The notes below the pieces were generated by a model. It saw only the letters and a program-made list of their open reading frames with translations, was not told the origin of the DNA and did not search any database. 64,000 nt of DNA from CBDCVO01 sp965223085. Its GTDB lineage: Bacteria; Pseudomonadota; Gammaproteobacteria; Ga0077536. The first letter of the stretch is position 1; each line of letters begins with the position of its first letter. The translations under genes were made by a program, and so were the position numbers. The DNA is taken from NCBI GenBank assembly GCA_965223085.1, contig OZ244981.1, forward strand, positions 62,001 to 126,000. Reading direction: 5' to 3'. Shown here one piece after another: positions 1-9,133 of the stretch.

Positions 1-1122
1 GCTGGCTCGTTTAATACGATTTTCCAACTCACGCACATTGCCGGGCCAATCGTGGTGCTCGATCGCGGCGAGGGCGGGATCACTGAAATCTCGCGCTTGG
101 GTTGTGCCCTCGGCGCGAAATTTGCTCAACAGCGCCCGCGCGATCAAAATAGCGTCACCGGTTCTTTCGCGTAGCGGCGGAATGGTTAACGTCAACTCGC
201 TGACCCGATAGTAGAGGTCTTCGCGAAAATCACCCGCGGCGATCAACGCTTGCAGGTCTTTGTGGGTCGCGCATATGACGCGAAGGTCGACCGGGATCTC
301 GGCGCGACCGCCGAGACGCTCGACCACGCGTTCCTGTAAGAATCGCAATAGCTTCGCTTGCAAAGCAGTGGGCAAATCACCCATTTCGTCGAGCAGCAAA
401 GTGCCCCCATCAGCGAATTCCAACTTGCCCTTGGTTTGCTTCGAGGCCCCCGTGAAAGCCCCTTTTTCGTAACCAAACAACTCGCTTTCTAGCAACGTCT
501 CGGGAATCGCCGCGCAATTAATCGCGACGAACCGTGCATCGCGGCGATCGCTAAGCTCGTGCAGTGCCCGCGCGAGAATTTCTTTACCGGTGCCGCTCTC
601 TCCTTGCAGCAGCACAGTGGTGTCGGTCGGTGCGATGCGCTCCAGGCGACGGCAAACTTCGACCATGGCGGAACTCGCGCCGATAATTCCGTCTAAGGGT
701 TCCCGCTGTTTGGCAGTGAGCTTGAGATTTTCAGCCTCTAATTCGTGCAAATGGAACGCCCGCTCGACGATCAAGCGTAGTACATCGGCATCAATGGGCT
801 TTTCGTAGAAGTCATAAGCGCCTTGGGCTACCGCGCGCACCGCCACTTCCCGATCGTCGTTGCCAGTCACGACAATTACTTTTGTCGTTGGCGCCGCGCC
901 TAGGATTTCTTCGAGCGCGAGCAAACCCTCAGACGCATTGGCAGGATCGGGTGGCAAGCCGAGGTCCAGGGTTACAACTTGGGGTGCGTCCGCGGCCAGT
1001 TTTTTCAAGGCTTCAGCACGGTCCCCTGCGATTTTGACGTTATAACCCTCGAACGCCCATTTAAGTTGTTTTTGTAACCCTGGGTCGTCATCCACGACCA
1101 AAATCGTTTGCTTTGCGGCCAT
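1..1122 (-). CDS. prsR: PrsR-type sigma-54-dependent response regulator (3' end cut by window edge)
   Basis: Cytoplasmic transcription activator: receiver domain, then an AAA+ sigma-54 activation domain. The 374 visible codons begin MAAKQTILVVDDDPG, with the acidic pocket and a phospho-acceptor Asp in VTLDLGLPPDP. Walker A (GESGTGKE) and the sigma-54 contact loop GAFTGA (in YEKGAFTGASKQ) follow. The C-terminal Fis-type DNA-binding domain lies beyond base 1. The start overlaps the stop of the kinase gene upstream by one base (TAATG), so the pair is translationally coupled. The PrsR assignment (regulator of exosortase/EPS genes) rests on the PrsK-like partner and the neighbouring epsB; generic NtrC-family is the fallback. 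Confidence 0.85.
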   Translation of the reverse strand, partial: MAAKQTILVVDDDPGLQKQLKWAFEGYNVKIAGDRAEALKKLAADAPQVVTLDLGLPPDPANASEGLLALEEILGAAPTTKVIVVTGNDDREVAVRAVAQGAYDFYEKPIDADVLRLIVERAFHLHELEAENLKLTAKQREPLDGIIGASSAMVEVCRRLERIAPTDTTVLLQGESGTGKEILARALHELSDRRDARFVAINCAAIPETLLESELFGYEKGAFTGASKQTKGKLEFADGGTLLLDEMGDLPTALQAKLLRFLQERVVERLGGRAEIPVDLRVICATHKDLQALIAAGDFREDLYYRVSELTLTIPPLRERTGDAILIARALLSKFRAEGTTQARDFSDPALAAIEHHDWPGNVRELENRIKRAS

Positions 1123-3224
1123 TAATAAACCTCGGTAACGTGCTTCGGCTCGGCGACAACCGCGAGCGGTAGTTCGATCGTGAACACCGTTCCCACGCCG
1201 ACTTCACTAGTCACTCGGAGGTGACCACCCATAGCGTTTATCGTGTGCAGACTTTCGTACACGCCAATGCCCATGCCCGCTTTCCCTTTCGTGGTTTCGA
1301 ACGGCTTAAAGAGCCGATCACGAATAAACGATCGTTCCATCCCACACCCACTGTCGGCAATTTCCAGCAAGGCTTTATCGCTCTCGATGGCAGAGCGTAT
1401 CTCGATGGTACCATCATTAGCTGTTGCATCTTGGGCATTTTGCACCAGGTGCTCGATGACTGCAGCGAAACGGTCCGCCAGTCCGCGCACATAAACACCG
1501 GCGGTTGCGGATTGAAAATGCGGCGCCGGCGTGCGCTCACCGACGCGCGCGATCACCTCAGCGACCACCGCATCGAGTTCAAACGGAGCCGCGTCGCGCT
1601 CGACCGTCTGAGGTTGGCGCAAAGTCCCCAGCATGCGTGTCATTTTCCTGACTGCGTCGTTGATGGTGCTAAATGCATCGTCGACAAATTCTGGTTTGCC
1701 ACGGTGGCGTTCCGCATTTTTTGTAACCAAAGATAACTGGGCAACAACATTTTTCAGATCGTGCACGAGAAACGCAGACAAGCGATTAAAGGCGTCAAAT
1801 TGATGTGCTTCGGCTAACTCTTCGGTCGCATGCAAAAGTGCGAGATAACCTGCAGCTTGGCGACCCAGGGTGCGCAACAGCGCCCGATCTTCTGCGGTGA
1901 ACGGCGCCCCGGAACGAGGTTCTTCGAGTAAGATAAACGCCAATAACTCTGCGTCAAACTGAATCGGAATAACGATCCAGGCGCGTTTGTGCTGAATGAT
2001 TTCTGATGGAATATTTCCGTCGTGTTGCATGCCGCCAAGTCTCGACGCCGGCGCCAAGTCCAGCACCGTCTCATCTGATCGCAAGCGCCGCACAAGTGCC
2101 GAAGTCTCCGCAATGCTAACGGGCAAACTAGTGCTTTCCGAGCCATAGCGCGACACAATCTCGTAGGCTCCGGTTGCCTGTTGCTGCCACATCGTACCGC
2201 CCGTGCTGTCCATGATATTAGCGACCGCGCGCAAGATTGTGTTTTGCAGATCGCCCAGGTTCGGTCCTGCGTGAGCCAATTCGTCGGTAAAAGACAACCA
2301 CACCGAACCATAGTCGTATTTATTGCGATAAAAATGTTTGGCAAGAAATGCGCTTATTCTCGAGCGCAAACCACGTGACGATCCAAGGGCGACAAGCGTT
2401 GTGACGGTCCCGAACAAAAAAGCTACGCGCAGCGCCCCGCCCCAGGTTCCACCATAGGCCTTCAAGTAATAACCGGCGCCGGCCATCAGCAGCAGATAAA
2501 TGCCGGCGACCAACACGCTTGCGCTGTGAAAAACGACGGTTCTCGAGACAAATAGTCTCAGTTGCCATGCAACATTACGCGTGGCAGTGATCGCGATCAG
2601 CGGCACCACGATCGCGTGCGCGATACCGCGTGCGGCGATCATGTCCGGGTTGATTTGATTGAAAAGTACCGCATCAGAATAAAGTAGAAATTCGAATGCA
2701 AACGCTCCTGCAAGCGCGATGCAAAAATGCTTGATCGACCAGCGTGCCTCAGCCTCGGTGTTGCGATAAAGTTGTTCAGTAAGGACTAGTCCACACAGGG
2801 AGAGGGACAGATAACAGAGCAAATTGAGTTTTGTAACCAAGGCGGGATCGTCAACCCACCGGTACCACCACGCGAAGCCGAGGCGAAAAAACACCAACGC
2901 CGCGCCGCTCACCAGGGCCGCAGCGAGCACCAAGCGCACGCGCGAGAAATAGCCCCGACTACCAAACTGATTCAAAAGCGTCGTGAGAACGAAAATCCAC
3001 ACCAGTGCGTGCGCAATTTCCAAGTAGTGCGCGACTTCTGCCGCATACCAAGCGCTGTGCCCATGTTGCACCGCTAAGGAAAACAACCATGCCGAGCTCA
3101 CCGCGCTGGCAACGATCATGCGGCGGCCGATAGGGGTCCCGCGATGACTGAAGATCAATAAAACTAATAGGATCGCGAACGCGAGCGCACCGATGGAGGA
3201 CGAGACAATGGTAAATTCCGGCAA
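1122..3224 (-). CDS. prsK: PrsK-type membrane sensor histidine kinase
   Basis: A 700-residue kinase with about eight hydrophobic segments in residues 8-285, a GAF-like region around 320-470, then a dimerisation/phosphoacceptor region with His488 in FLVHDLKN and a C-terminal HATPase domain (DSGCGMERSFI, GMGIGVYES). This layout is that of PEP-CTERM-system kinase PrsK, which phosphorylates PrsR. The start is TTG, four codons after an in-frame stop, with no clear ribosome binding site; no ATG or GTG lies between the stop and the first membrane segment, so TTG is the best choice. It is coupled to the downstream regulator by TAATG. Confidence 0.85.
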   Translation of the reverse strand: MPEFTIVSSSIGALAFAILLVLLIFSHRGTPIGRRMIVASAVSSAWLFSLAVQHGHSAWYAAEVAHYLEIAHALVWIFVLTTLLNQFGSRGYFSRVRLVLAAALVSGAALVFFRLGFAWWYRWVDDPALVTKLNLLCYLSLSLCGLVLTEQLYRNTEAEARWSIKHFCIALAGAFAFEFLLYSDAVLFNQINPDMIAARGIAHAIVVPLIAITATRNVAWQLRLFVSRTVVFHSASVLVAGIYLLLMAGAGYYLKAYGGTWGGALRVAFLFGTVTTLVALGSSRGLRSRISAFLAKHFYRNKYDYGSVWLSFTDELAHAGPNLGDLQNTILRAVANIMDSTGGTMWQQQATGAYEIVSRYGSESTSLPVSIAETSALVRRLRSDETVLDLAPASRLGGMQHDGNIPSEIIQHKRAWIVIPIQFDAELLAFILLEEPRSGAPFTAEDRALLRTLGRQAAGYLALLHATEELAEAHQFDAFNRLSAFLVHDLKNVVAQLSLVTKNAERHRGKPEFVDDAFSTINDAVRKMTRMLGTLRQPQTVERDAAPFELDAVVAEVIARVGERTPAPHFQSATAGVYVRGLADRFAAVIEHLVQNAQDATANDGTIEIRSAIESDKALLEIADSGCGMERSFIRDRLFKPFETTKGKAGMGIGVYESLHTINAMGGHLRVTSEVGVGTVFTIELPLAVVAEPKHVTEVY

Positions 3225-3485
3225 GGGGAACTAGCCTGAATATGGCCCAAGACGCTCAGGGCGCTTGTGCCACTTCGATAAAGTTAGCGGATTTTTCATA
3301 CAACAATGGTAGCTTGAAACGTACGGCCGTGTGTTATCCGCGCGTTCGTTAACACCGACCTCGCTCGCTCAGCTTCGCTTGCGCTTGTGTTCCGACCCAC
3401 CGTAGCCGTGCTTATGATTCGGCGCCCATGCGAACCTGTCCCTCTCGCCAGTACTAGCTGTCGATTCCACAGACTTTATTTAAGT

Positions 3486-4886
3486 CTAGCGCGCGCCCTT
3501 GCCCCATAAGATCACCTGGATAGTCTGCAAAATAATGTTCACGTCGAGGAACACGCTATAGTTTTTCAGATAATACAGGTCGTATTGAAGTTTCTCCCGC
3601 GCGTCTTTGATCGACGCACCGTACGGGTAAGATACCTGCGCCCAACCCGTGATCCCGGGTTTTACATGATGCCGCAGATCGTAGTAGGGGATGATATTGG
3701 ACAATTCCGCCACGAACTCGGGCCGTTCTGGGCGTGGCCCCACGAAACTCATGTCGCCGTTGAGCACGTTGAATAGCTGCGGTAACTCATCGATCCGAGT
3801 CTTGCGAACGAAATGGCCGACTCGGGTAATACGGCTGTCGTCGGTGGTCGCCCACACTGCGCGACCGTCACCCTCGGCATCTTGATACATGCTGCGAAAC
3901 TTGTACAAAGTGAATGGTTTGCCGCGATGCCCAACCCGCGTCTGGCGGTAAAGAACCGGGCGACCACTCTCAAGAAGGATCAGCAGCGCAATTACCGCCG
4001 CCACCGGCAGGCTTACTACTAACAAGATCACTGCCAGAATGATGTCTAGCACGCGTTTTTCAGTGCGCTTGAGCACCGCTTGCGTAAAACCGTCGGAAAA
4101 AATCACCGTGCTGGGGCGCATCGCATCGAGGCGAATTTTACCGAGCTGGCGCTCGAAGAACTCCGCATCTTCTAGAATGCGAATGCCGCGCATTTTGCAG
4201 TTCATAACGTCGTCGACCGGCAAACCCTTGCGGCGATCCGAAATCGCGATCACGAGTTCGTCGGCGGCATAGCGCTGCGCTATCTCGTAGAGTGATCCTT
4301 TGGTACGGATCGTTTTCTCCGCCGAGACCACCGGTGTATCTAGGCCGATATCGACGAATCCGATGAGCGTGATCCCAGAACGGTCAGAGGCGCGACGCAA
4401 ATTCTCGATTTGCTTGGCACGCTCACCGGTACCAAGCACGAGCACACGACGCGTGAAACGAGCGTCGGTGTGTCCGGCGCAAAGCATACGGCAGGTTGCG
4501 ATCCCAATGAACGAGCACACGAGCGCAATCGCGAACACGGGCCACCGGACCATCAAGGGCGGGACACTAAAGTAGATGACAGTCATCACGAAAAACCCTG
4601 ACAGAAAGCTCAGGGTCAGACGCAGGATAATCACCGCGGGCGTATCGCGTTGCTCACGCTGATAAAAACCCATCGCGATCATGCCGGCGATAATGGCACT
4701 GGCAAACGCCGCCGCCTTGTGCCACAGGGGCAATGAATCTCCAAGCGGTTCAAGTACAAACGCCGGACTGTCCCAAGCAACCGCAATCACCGCACCGAGA
4801 TAGATCGATACTAGCAGTATCAAAATCTCGGCGGCGCCTAACAATAATAATGTTTTTGGTATGTAGTGCCTGAAAATTCTAAGCAT
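3486..4886 (-). CDS. EpsB-type undecaprenyl-phosphate sugar phosphotransferase (exosortase-associated)
   Basis: A polyisoprenyl-phosphate hexose-1-phosphate transferase that starts an exopolysaccharide chain on undecaprenyl phosphate in the inner membrane. The 466 residues hold four N-terminal membrane segments (about 12-120), a nucleotide-binding-like central region (RRVLVLGTGERAKQ) and the C-terminal bacterial sugar transferase domain. That domain has a hydrophobic hairpin followed by YRQTRVGHRGKPFTLYKFRSM and NVLNGDMSFVGPRPERPEF. The family (PEP-CTERM-associated sugar transferase) is regularly found beside prsK/prsR. It is monocistronic, with its own sigma-54-like promoter about 90 bases upstream. 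The donor is probably UDP-glucose, but the sequence does not settle it. Confidence 0.88.
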   Translation of the reverse strand: MLRIFRHYIPKTLLLLGAAEILILLVSIYLGAVIAVAWDSPAFVLEPLGDSLPLWHKAAAFASAIIAGMIAMGFYQREQRDTPAVIILRLTLSFLSGFFVMTVIYFSVPPLMVRWPVFAIALVCSFIGIATCRMLCAGHTDARFTRRVLVLGTGERAKQIENLRRASDRSGITLIGFVDIGLDTPVVSAEKTIRTKGSLYEIAQRYAADELVIAISDRRKGLPVDDVMNCKMRGIRILEDAEFFERQLGKIRLDAMRPSTVIFSDGFTQAVLKRTEKRVLDIILAVILLVVSLPVAAVIALLILLESGRPVLYRQTRVGHRGKPFTLYKFRSMYQDAEGDGRAVWATTDDSRITRVGHFVRKTRIDELPQLFNVLNGDMSFVGPRPERPEFVAELSNIIPYYDLRHHVKPGITGWAQVSYPYGASIKDAREKLQYDLYYLKNYSVFLDVNIILQTIQVILWGKGAR

Positions 4887-4972
4887 CGCCCACCCAATGA
4901 CTGCTGTGGCTCACCCAACCGCTCGCCGCCTCGACATGGCGCTCAAAAGCGCGCTTGGTCGCTGAATGACGC

Positions 4973-4987
4973 GCAACCCTTGTGCCA
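4973..4987 (-). promoter_or_regulatory. Sigma-54 (-24/-12) promoter for the EpsB-type transferase
   Basis: Read on the minus strand the site is TGGCAC, five bases (AAGGG), then TTGC. The invariant GG and GC are separated by exactly ten bases, matching the RpoN consensus. The -12 element ends about 87 bases before the ATG at 4886, leaving a leader of roughly 75 bases. A sigma-54 activator gene (PrsR-type) lies immediately beyond the transferase gene. Confidence 0.8.
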
Positions 4988-5134
4988 ACTAGTGCGGCGC
5001 AGAAAATATCTCGGAAACGGTTTAAAGTCTCATACCTTATAACTAATGATCAGCTACTTGACTGTTATTTTTCTCACAAAATCTAGCATCTGCCTGAATT
5101 CGCGCCTAGTCCTTGTCAGGCGCCGTTGACGAAA

Positions 5135-5154
5135 CTGTCGCTAGCAAGCGACAG
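5135..5154 (-). terminator. Stem-loop downstream of the hybrid kinase
   Basis: CTGTCGCT, AGCA loop, AGCGACAG: a perfect 8-bp stem about 35 bases after the kinase stop. On the minus strand only TTTC follows, so the T-tract is weak and termination efficiency is uncertain. Confidence 0.45.
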
Positions 5155-5186
5155 ATCGCGTTGGCGACCGCGCCACCGATCGCCTG

Positions 5187-7322
5187 CTAACCCACGCCGT
5201 ATTGCTGTAGCGCCTCGAGCAGCGTCTGCTTTTTGATCGGCTTAGTCAAGTGTGCAGAACATCCGGCTGCCAAACTTTTCGCCATTTCCTCTTTCAATGC
5301 ATGTGCAGTCAAGGCGATGATCGGTGTGGTTTTGCCCGCCGTGGCCGCTTCCAATGCCCGAATCGTTCGAGTCGCCTCGTGGCCATCCATCACCGGCATC
5401 TGCACATCCATCAAAATCAAATCGTAGGCGCCCGAACGAAACTTCGCGACCGCGGCTGCGCCATCTTGTGCTTCATCGACCTCAATGGGCGCACGCTTGA
5501 GGTAGGTTTTGATCAACAGGCGATTATCCGGATTATCTTCGACCAATAATATTCGCTTGCGCTGCGGAGACGTCGTCGGCGATGCGCCGCCCTCCGCGGC
5601 GCTCGTTGCCACCGTTGGCGGTTGACCGCGCTCGAGGGGAAACTCGAATACAAAGCGGCTGCCGTGGCCCGGCTCGCTAGTGACGCTGATATCGCCACCC
5701 ATCAATTCGACCAGCCGTTTAGAAATACTCAAACCGAGACCCGTGCCACCGTATTTTCGCGTCGTCGTCGAATCAACCTGGGTGAAACTATCAAAAATAG
5801 TTGCCAGCTTTTGTGCCGGTATACCGATCCCGGTATCGCACACGGCGATGCGAATACTGTGTTCGCCGGCGGCACGGGTGACTAAATCGACCCGTAAGCC
5901 AATTTCTCCGCGCTCAGTGAATTTCATCGCATTGCCCAGCAAATTCAATACGATTTGACGCAAGCGGTTGGGATCACCGCGTACCCACGTGGGCACATCG
6001 GCTGCGATCTCAGCACCTAACGTGATGCCTTTCTCGGCACATCGTAGCGCATAGATCTGCACCGCTTGGTTGATAAGTTCGGGCAACGCATAGTCGATCG
6101 ACTCGAGCTCCAGTTGGCCGGCTTCAATTTTCGACAAGTCGAGAATGTCGTTGACCAAACTCGACAAAGCTTCACCGGCATTTTTAAACACATCGACGTA
6201 TTTCGCCTGGTCACGCGCCAAGTCCGTTTCCGCTAACAATTCCGCCATGCCGATAATCGCATTCAAAGGTGTGCGGATCTCGTGACTCATGCTCGCGAGA
6301 AAATCAGATTTCACCCGTGACGCTTCTAGCGCTTGGTCGCGGGCTTCCGCGAGTTCTCGCGTTTGCCTTCGCACTTGTTCTTCGATGACGAGATTACGTG
6401 CGGCCAATTCGCGTGTTTGCAAGTCCTTAGCGCGGGCGAGCGCGATCAGCAGCAACGTCACACCGCTGCCTAAGATAGCCGCGGCACTTAGCAAAGCTTT
6501 GTCGAGATCACGCCACAACAAGCGTTTTTCCGCCACGAGTCGCATCGAGTAACGATCAAAACTGGCGTGCGATTCTCCAGATAGGGTTTTCAATACCAAC
6601 CCGGCGGTCGCGCGCGCGAAGGATTTTTGCATTATCAGGTTGCGGCCGCCCAATCCTTCGGATTCGGAGAAGAGTTGCACGCTCAAGCGCTCATCGACCG
6701 CCAGCGGTCCCAGTACCGCGGCGGGATCGAGGGCAAAAATCACCACGCCGCGCGCACGTTCACTAGCGTCAGACGCAGCCACACGATGCGCGAGATAATA
6801 GACCGCCTCGCCCGCCGCTAGCGTAGCGCGCGGCAACATCACCGGTAACGCCGCCGTGGTGGCCAGCACCGCGGGCACATCCGTCGCCGCTCCACCCGCT
6901 TCATCCAACTGCATTTCCGCTGGGAACGGGTCGCGTTGCGGCGCTGCCGTATCCACCAGCAGCAGGCGCTCAGGATTGTCAGGCGTGGCTTGATACCACG
7001 CGACGTTGACTAAAAATTCGTGACGTGCACGGAGATCGTGAGCCATCGCGGCGAACAAGGAGGCGCTATCGTGCCGCGACGTTGCCAACGTGTTCGCCAA
7101 GAAATGAATCGCGTCATCGGTGATCCTGAATTTGCTGTTGGCTGACTCGTCGAGTGACAGCGATTCCAAGGCGAATTCGCGGTTTGCACTCTGCAAGGCG
7201 CTGCCCCACGCGAGCATCAATAGCGCGGCGAGGAACGCGACGCCGAGCGCTGCCGCGACAACGTAGAACAGGCCTATCGACGATTGGCGCATGAGAACTT
7301 CATCACTGTCCCCTGCTTCCAT
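5187..7322 (-). CDS. Hybrid sensor histidine kinase with C-terminal receiver
   Basis: An inner-membrane sensor of 711 residues. Membrane segments at about 17-40 and 277-297 flank a periplasmic sensor region of roughly 235 residues that I could not assign to a named family. A coiled linker (300-338), the HisKA domain with His347 in FLASMSHEIRTPLN, an HATPase domain (DTGIGIP, GGTGLGLSISKRLVELMGG) and a receiver (KRILLVEDNPDN; Asp in LILMDVQMPVMDG) follow. The receiver would pass phosphate to the Hpt protein encoded 17 bases upstream. Together with the NtrC-type regulator beyond it, this is a complete phosphorelay. ATG at 7322 was used; Met11 (7292) is an alternative. Confidence 0.88.
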   Translation of the reverse strand: MEAGDSDEVLMRQSSIGLFYVVAAALGVAFLAALLMLAWGSALQSANREFALESLSLDESANSKFRITDDAIHFLANTLATSRHDSASLFAAMAHDLRARHEFLVNVAWYQATPDNPERLLLVDTAAPQRDPFPAEMQLDEAGGAATDVPAVLATTAALPVMLPRATLAAGEAVYYLAHRVAASDASERARGVVIFALDPAAVLGPLAVDERLSVQLFSESEGLGGRNLIMQKSFARATAGLVLKTLSGESHASFDRYSMRLVAEKRLLWRDLDKALLSAAAILGSGVTLLLIALARAKDLQTRELAARNLVIEEQVRRQTRELAEARDQALEASRVKSDFLASMSHEIRTPLNAIIGMAELLAETDLARDQAKYVDVFKNAGEALSSLVNDILDLSKIEAGQLELESIDYALPELINQAVQIYALRCAEKGITLGAEIAADVPTWVRGDPNRLRQIVLNLLGNAMKFTERGEIGLRVDLVTRAAGEHSIRIAVCDTGIGIPAQKLATIFDSFTQVDSTTTRKYGGTGLGLSISKRLVELMGGDISVTSEPGHGSRFVFEFPLERGQPPTVATSAAEGGASPTTSPQRKRILLVEDNPDNRLLIKTYLKRAPIEVDEAQDGAAAVAKFRSGAYDLILMDVQMPVMDGHEATRTIRALEAATAGKTTPIIALTAHALKEEMAKSLAAGCSAHLTKPIKKQTLLEALQQYGVG

Positions 7323-7339
7323 GCGCGTTGAGACCGCTT

Positions 7340-7645
7340 CTAGTTAAACACCGGCTCAACCCGCGTCAAGTAGTCCGCCAACGCGTCCAGCGCACGGCGC
7401 ACCCCAGTATGATCGTTAGCATCAGCGGCTCGTTCGATATCGGCGCCAAGCGTCGTAATTTCGTCAAAGCCATATCCCCCGCCGGCGCCTTTCATGCTAT
7501 GACCAATAACTCGGATTTCATCAAAATCTCCGCTCTCTAACAGCTCCCCGAGACGCGTGACATCACGATGACGATTCGCAATAAAACCAGGAATAAGTGC
7601 CTCGATATCGGGATCGACGTGAACGATAATCTTATCCGTGCTCAT
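7340..7645 (-). CDS. Free-standing histidine phosphotransfer (Hpt) protein
   Basis: A 101-residue all-helical Hpt protein. The phosphorylatable His49 lies in the signature VIGHSMKGAGGGYGFDEI. Such proteins shuttle phosphate between a hybrid kinase receiver and a final response regulator. A strong ribosome binding site (GGAG, 6 bases before ATG) fixes the start. It lies between genes for a hybrid kinase (downstream) and a sigma-54 response regulator (upstream), which are its likely partners. Confidence 0.88.
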   Translation of the reverse strand: MSTDKIIVHVDPDIEALIPGFIANRHRDVTRLGELLESGDFDEIRVIGHSMKGAGGGYGFDEITTLGADIERAADANDHTGVRRALDALADYLTRVEPVFN

Positions 7646-7694
7646 GCACTTCTCCTATCAAAACCGTACTTGCCGGGCCGGCCGCGTGAAAAGT

Positions 7695-9053
7695 CTACTG
7701 CAAACGAAAATCGCCAGGTTCCAGTCCGTGCGCATTCAAAAGCTTGTAGAATTCAGTCCGATTACGACCCGCCATGCGCGCAGCGCCCGCCACATTGCCG
7801 TTCGCTAAGCGCAATACACTGACTAAATAATTACGTTCGAAATCGTGTTTCGCTTCTTTGAGCGTTTGCATGCGTTCCGGCTCGCCTCGCAAGGCCTTGC
7901 GCGCCATAGTCTCCGAAATCACAGCCCCCTTCGTCAGGGTTGCGCATAACTCGACCGCGTTCATCAATTGACGAATATTACCGGGCCACTGGGCGCTTTG
8001 CAGTAATTCGAACGCCTTGACATCAAAACGCTTGGGACGCGCTTGCATGCGTTCCGCATAGCGCTGCAGAAAATGATCGAGTAGCAACGGAATGTCTTCT
8101 CGCCGCTCATCCAAACTCGGCATGTGCAGGGGCACAACGTTGAGGCGATAATACAAGTCTTCGCGAAACGCGCCATCGCGTACGCGGCTTTCAAGATCGT
8201 TGTGGGTGGCTGAAATTATTCGCACATTGACGGCGACACTTTGTGTCGCGCCGACCGGTCGAATTTCGAAATCCTGCAACACGCGCAGCAATTTTACTTG
8301 CAAACCTAAGGGCATATCCCCGATTTCGTCGAGAAACAAAGTGCCGTCATTCGCCGCTTTGAATAAACCGTCGCGTTGCGTTGCGGCGCCGGTAAACGCA
8401 CCCTTCTCGTGCCCGAACAGTTCGGATTCCAATAATTGCTCCGGAATAGCGCCGCAGTTAACGGCGATGAACGGTTGCGCTGCGCGCGGGCTAGCAGCAT
8501 GAATCGCGCGCGCGATCACTTCTTTACCCGTGCCGGTCTCGCCGCTGATGAATACCGTAACGTCACCCCGCGCGACTAACTCGGCCTGTTCTAACAGTTC
8601 GGTCATGACCGCACTGCGGTAGATTAATTGCTCCCGAAACGCATTGTCTTGCGTGTCAGGACGTTGGCTAAACCGCAGTTGCGCGGAAATTTCCCGCAGG
8701 AACTCGCCTTTGTCTATGGGCTTCGTCAAAAACGCGGAGGTGCCCAAATGCGTGGCGCGCACGGCGTCCGGTATCTGCGCTTGCCCACTCAACATTATCA
8801 CGGGTAGGAGCGGATTCGAGGCGTGAATATTCGTCAATAGCGCCATACCATCCATGTCGTCCATAACCAGATCGGTAACGACGAGATCGGGTCGTGCGAG
8901 CGCGACTTGTGCGAGTGCAGCTTGACCGCTAGTGGCGCCGACCGTTTTGTAACCCGCGTTGCCCAACCAGGTAGACAGTAATTCGAGCATATCGGGATCA
9001 TCGTCTACGAGCAGCACGCTGGCCGACGGCAACTTATCACTAGGGATCGTCAT
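7695..9053 (-). CDS. NtrC-family sigma-54-dependent response regulator
   Basis: A full-length 452-residue activator. The receiver (residues 12-125) has Asp61 in LVVTDLVMDDMDGM. The AAA+ domain has Walker A GETGTGKE, GAFTGA (HEKGAFTGAATQ) and Walker B LFLDEIGDMPLG. A C-terminal Fis-type helix-turn-helix ends in NVAGAARMAGRNRTEFYKLL. It is the probable output of the kinase-Hpt relay encoded just downstream, activating unknown RpoN promoters. It is the second sigma-54 activator in this window and is clearly distinct from the PrsR-type one, so the two may share or divide targets. Confidence 0.88.
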   Translation of the reverse strand: MTIPSDKLPSASVLLVDDDPDMLELLSTWLGNAGYKTVGATSGQAALAQVALARPDLVVTDLVMDDMDGMALLTNIHASNPLLPVIMLSGQAQIPDAVRATHLGTSAFLTKPIDKGEFLREISAQLRFSQRPDTQDNAFREQLIYRSAVMTELLEQAELVARGDVTVFISGETGTGKEVIARAIHAASPRAAQPFIAVNCGAIPEQLLESELFGHEKGAFTGAATQRDGLFKAANDGTLFLDEIGDMPLGLQVKLLRVLQDFEIRPVGATQSVAVNVRIISATHNDLESRVRDGAFREDLYYRLNVVPLHMPSLDERREDIPLLLDHFLQRYAERMQARPKRFDVKAFELLQSAQWPGNIRQLMNAVELCATLTKGAVISETMARKALRGEPERMQTLKEAKHDFERNYLVSVLRLANGNVAGAARMAGRNRTEFYKLLNAHGLEPGDFRLQ

Positions 9054-9133
9054 GGGCGCGACGCGCCTCGCGCCGCAGCACGGTGGCTAGACAGGCGTTG
9101 TTTTGTGACGACCTGTGCGTGCCGCATCGTGAG

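Larger units (their letters stand above)
4887..5186. other. Intergenic region between the hybrid kinase and the EpsB-type gene
   Basis: This 300-base gap holds the sigma-54 promoter at 4973-4987 and a stem-loop at 5135-5154. The stretch 5010-5095, upstream of the promoter, is AT-rich and is where enhancer sites for an activator would lie. No convincing repeated palindrome was found there, and no open frame looks coding. Confidence 0.6.

Noticed and set aside
243..808. Overlapping open frames opposite the PrsR gene
   Set aside because: Shadow frames of a high-GC coding region; composition is Ser/Arg-rich and no family motifs are seen.
3269..3283. TGGCAC on the minus strand between prsK and the EpsB-type gene
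   Set aside because: No GC at the required -12 position, so it is not a sigma-54 promoter.
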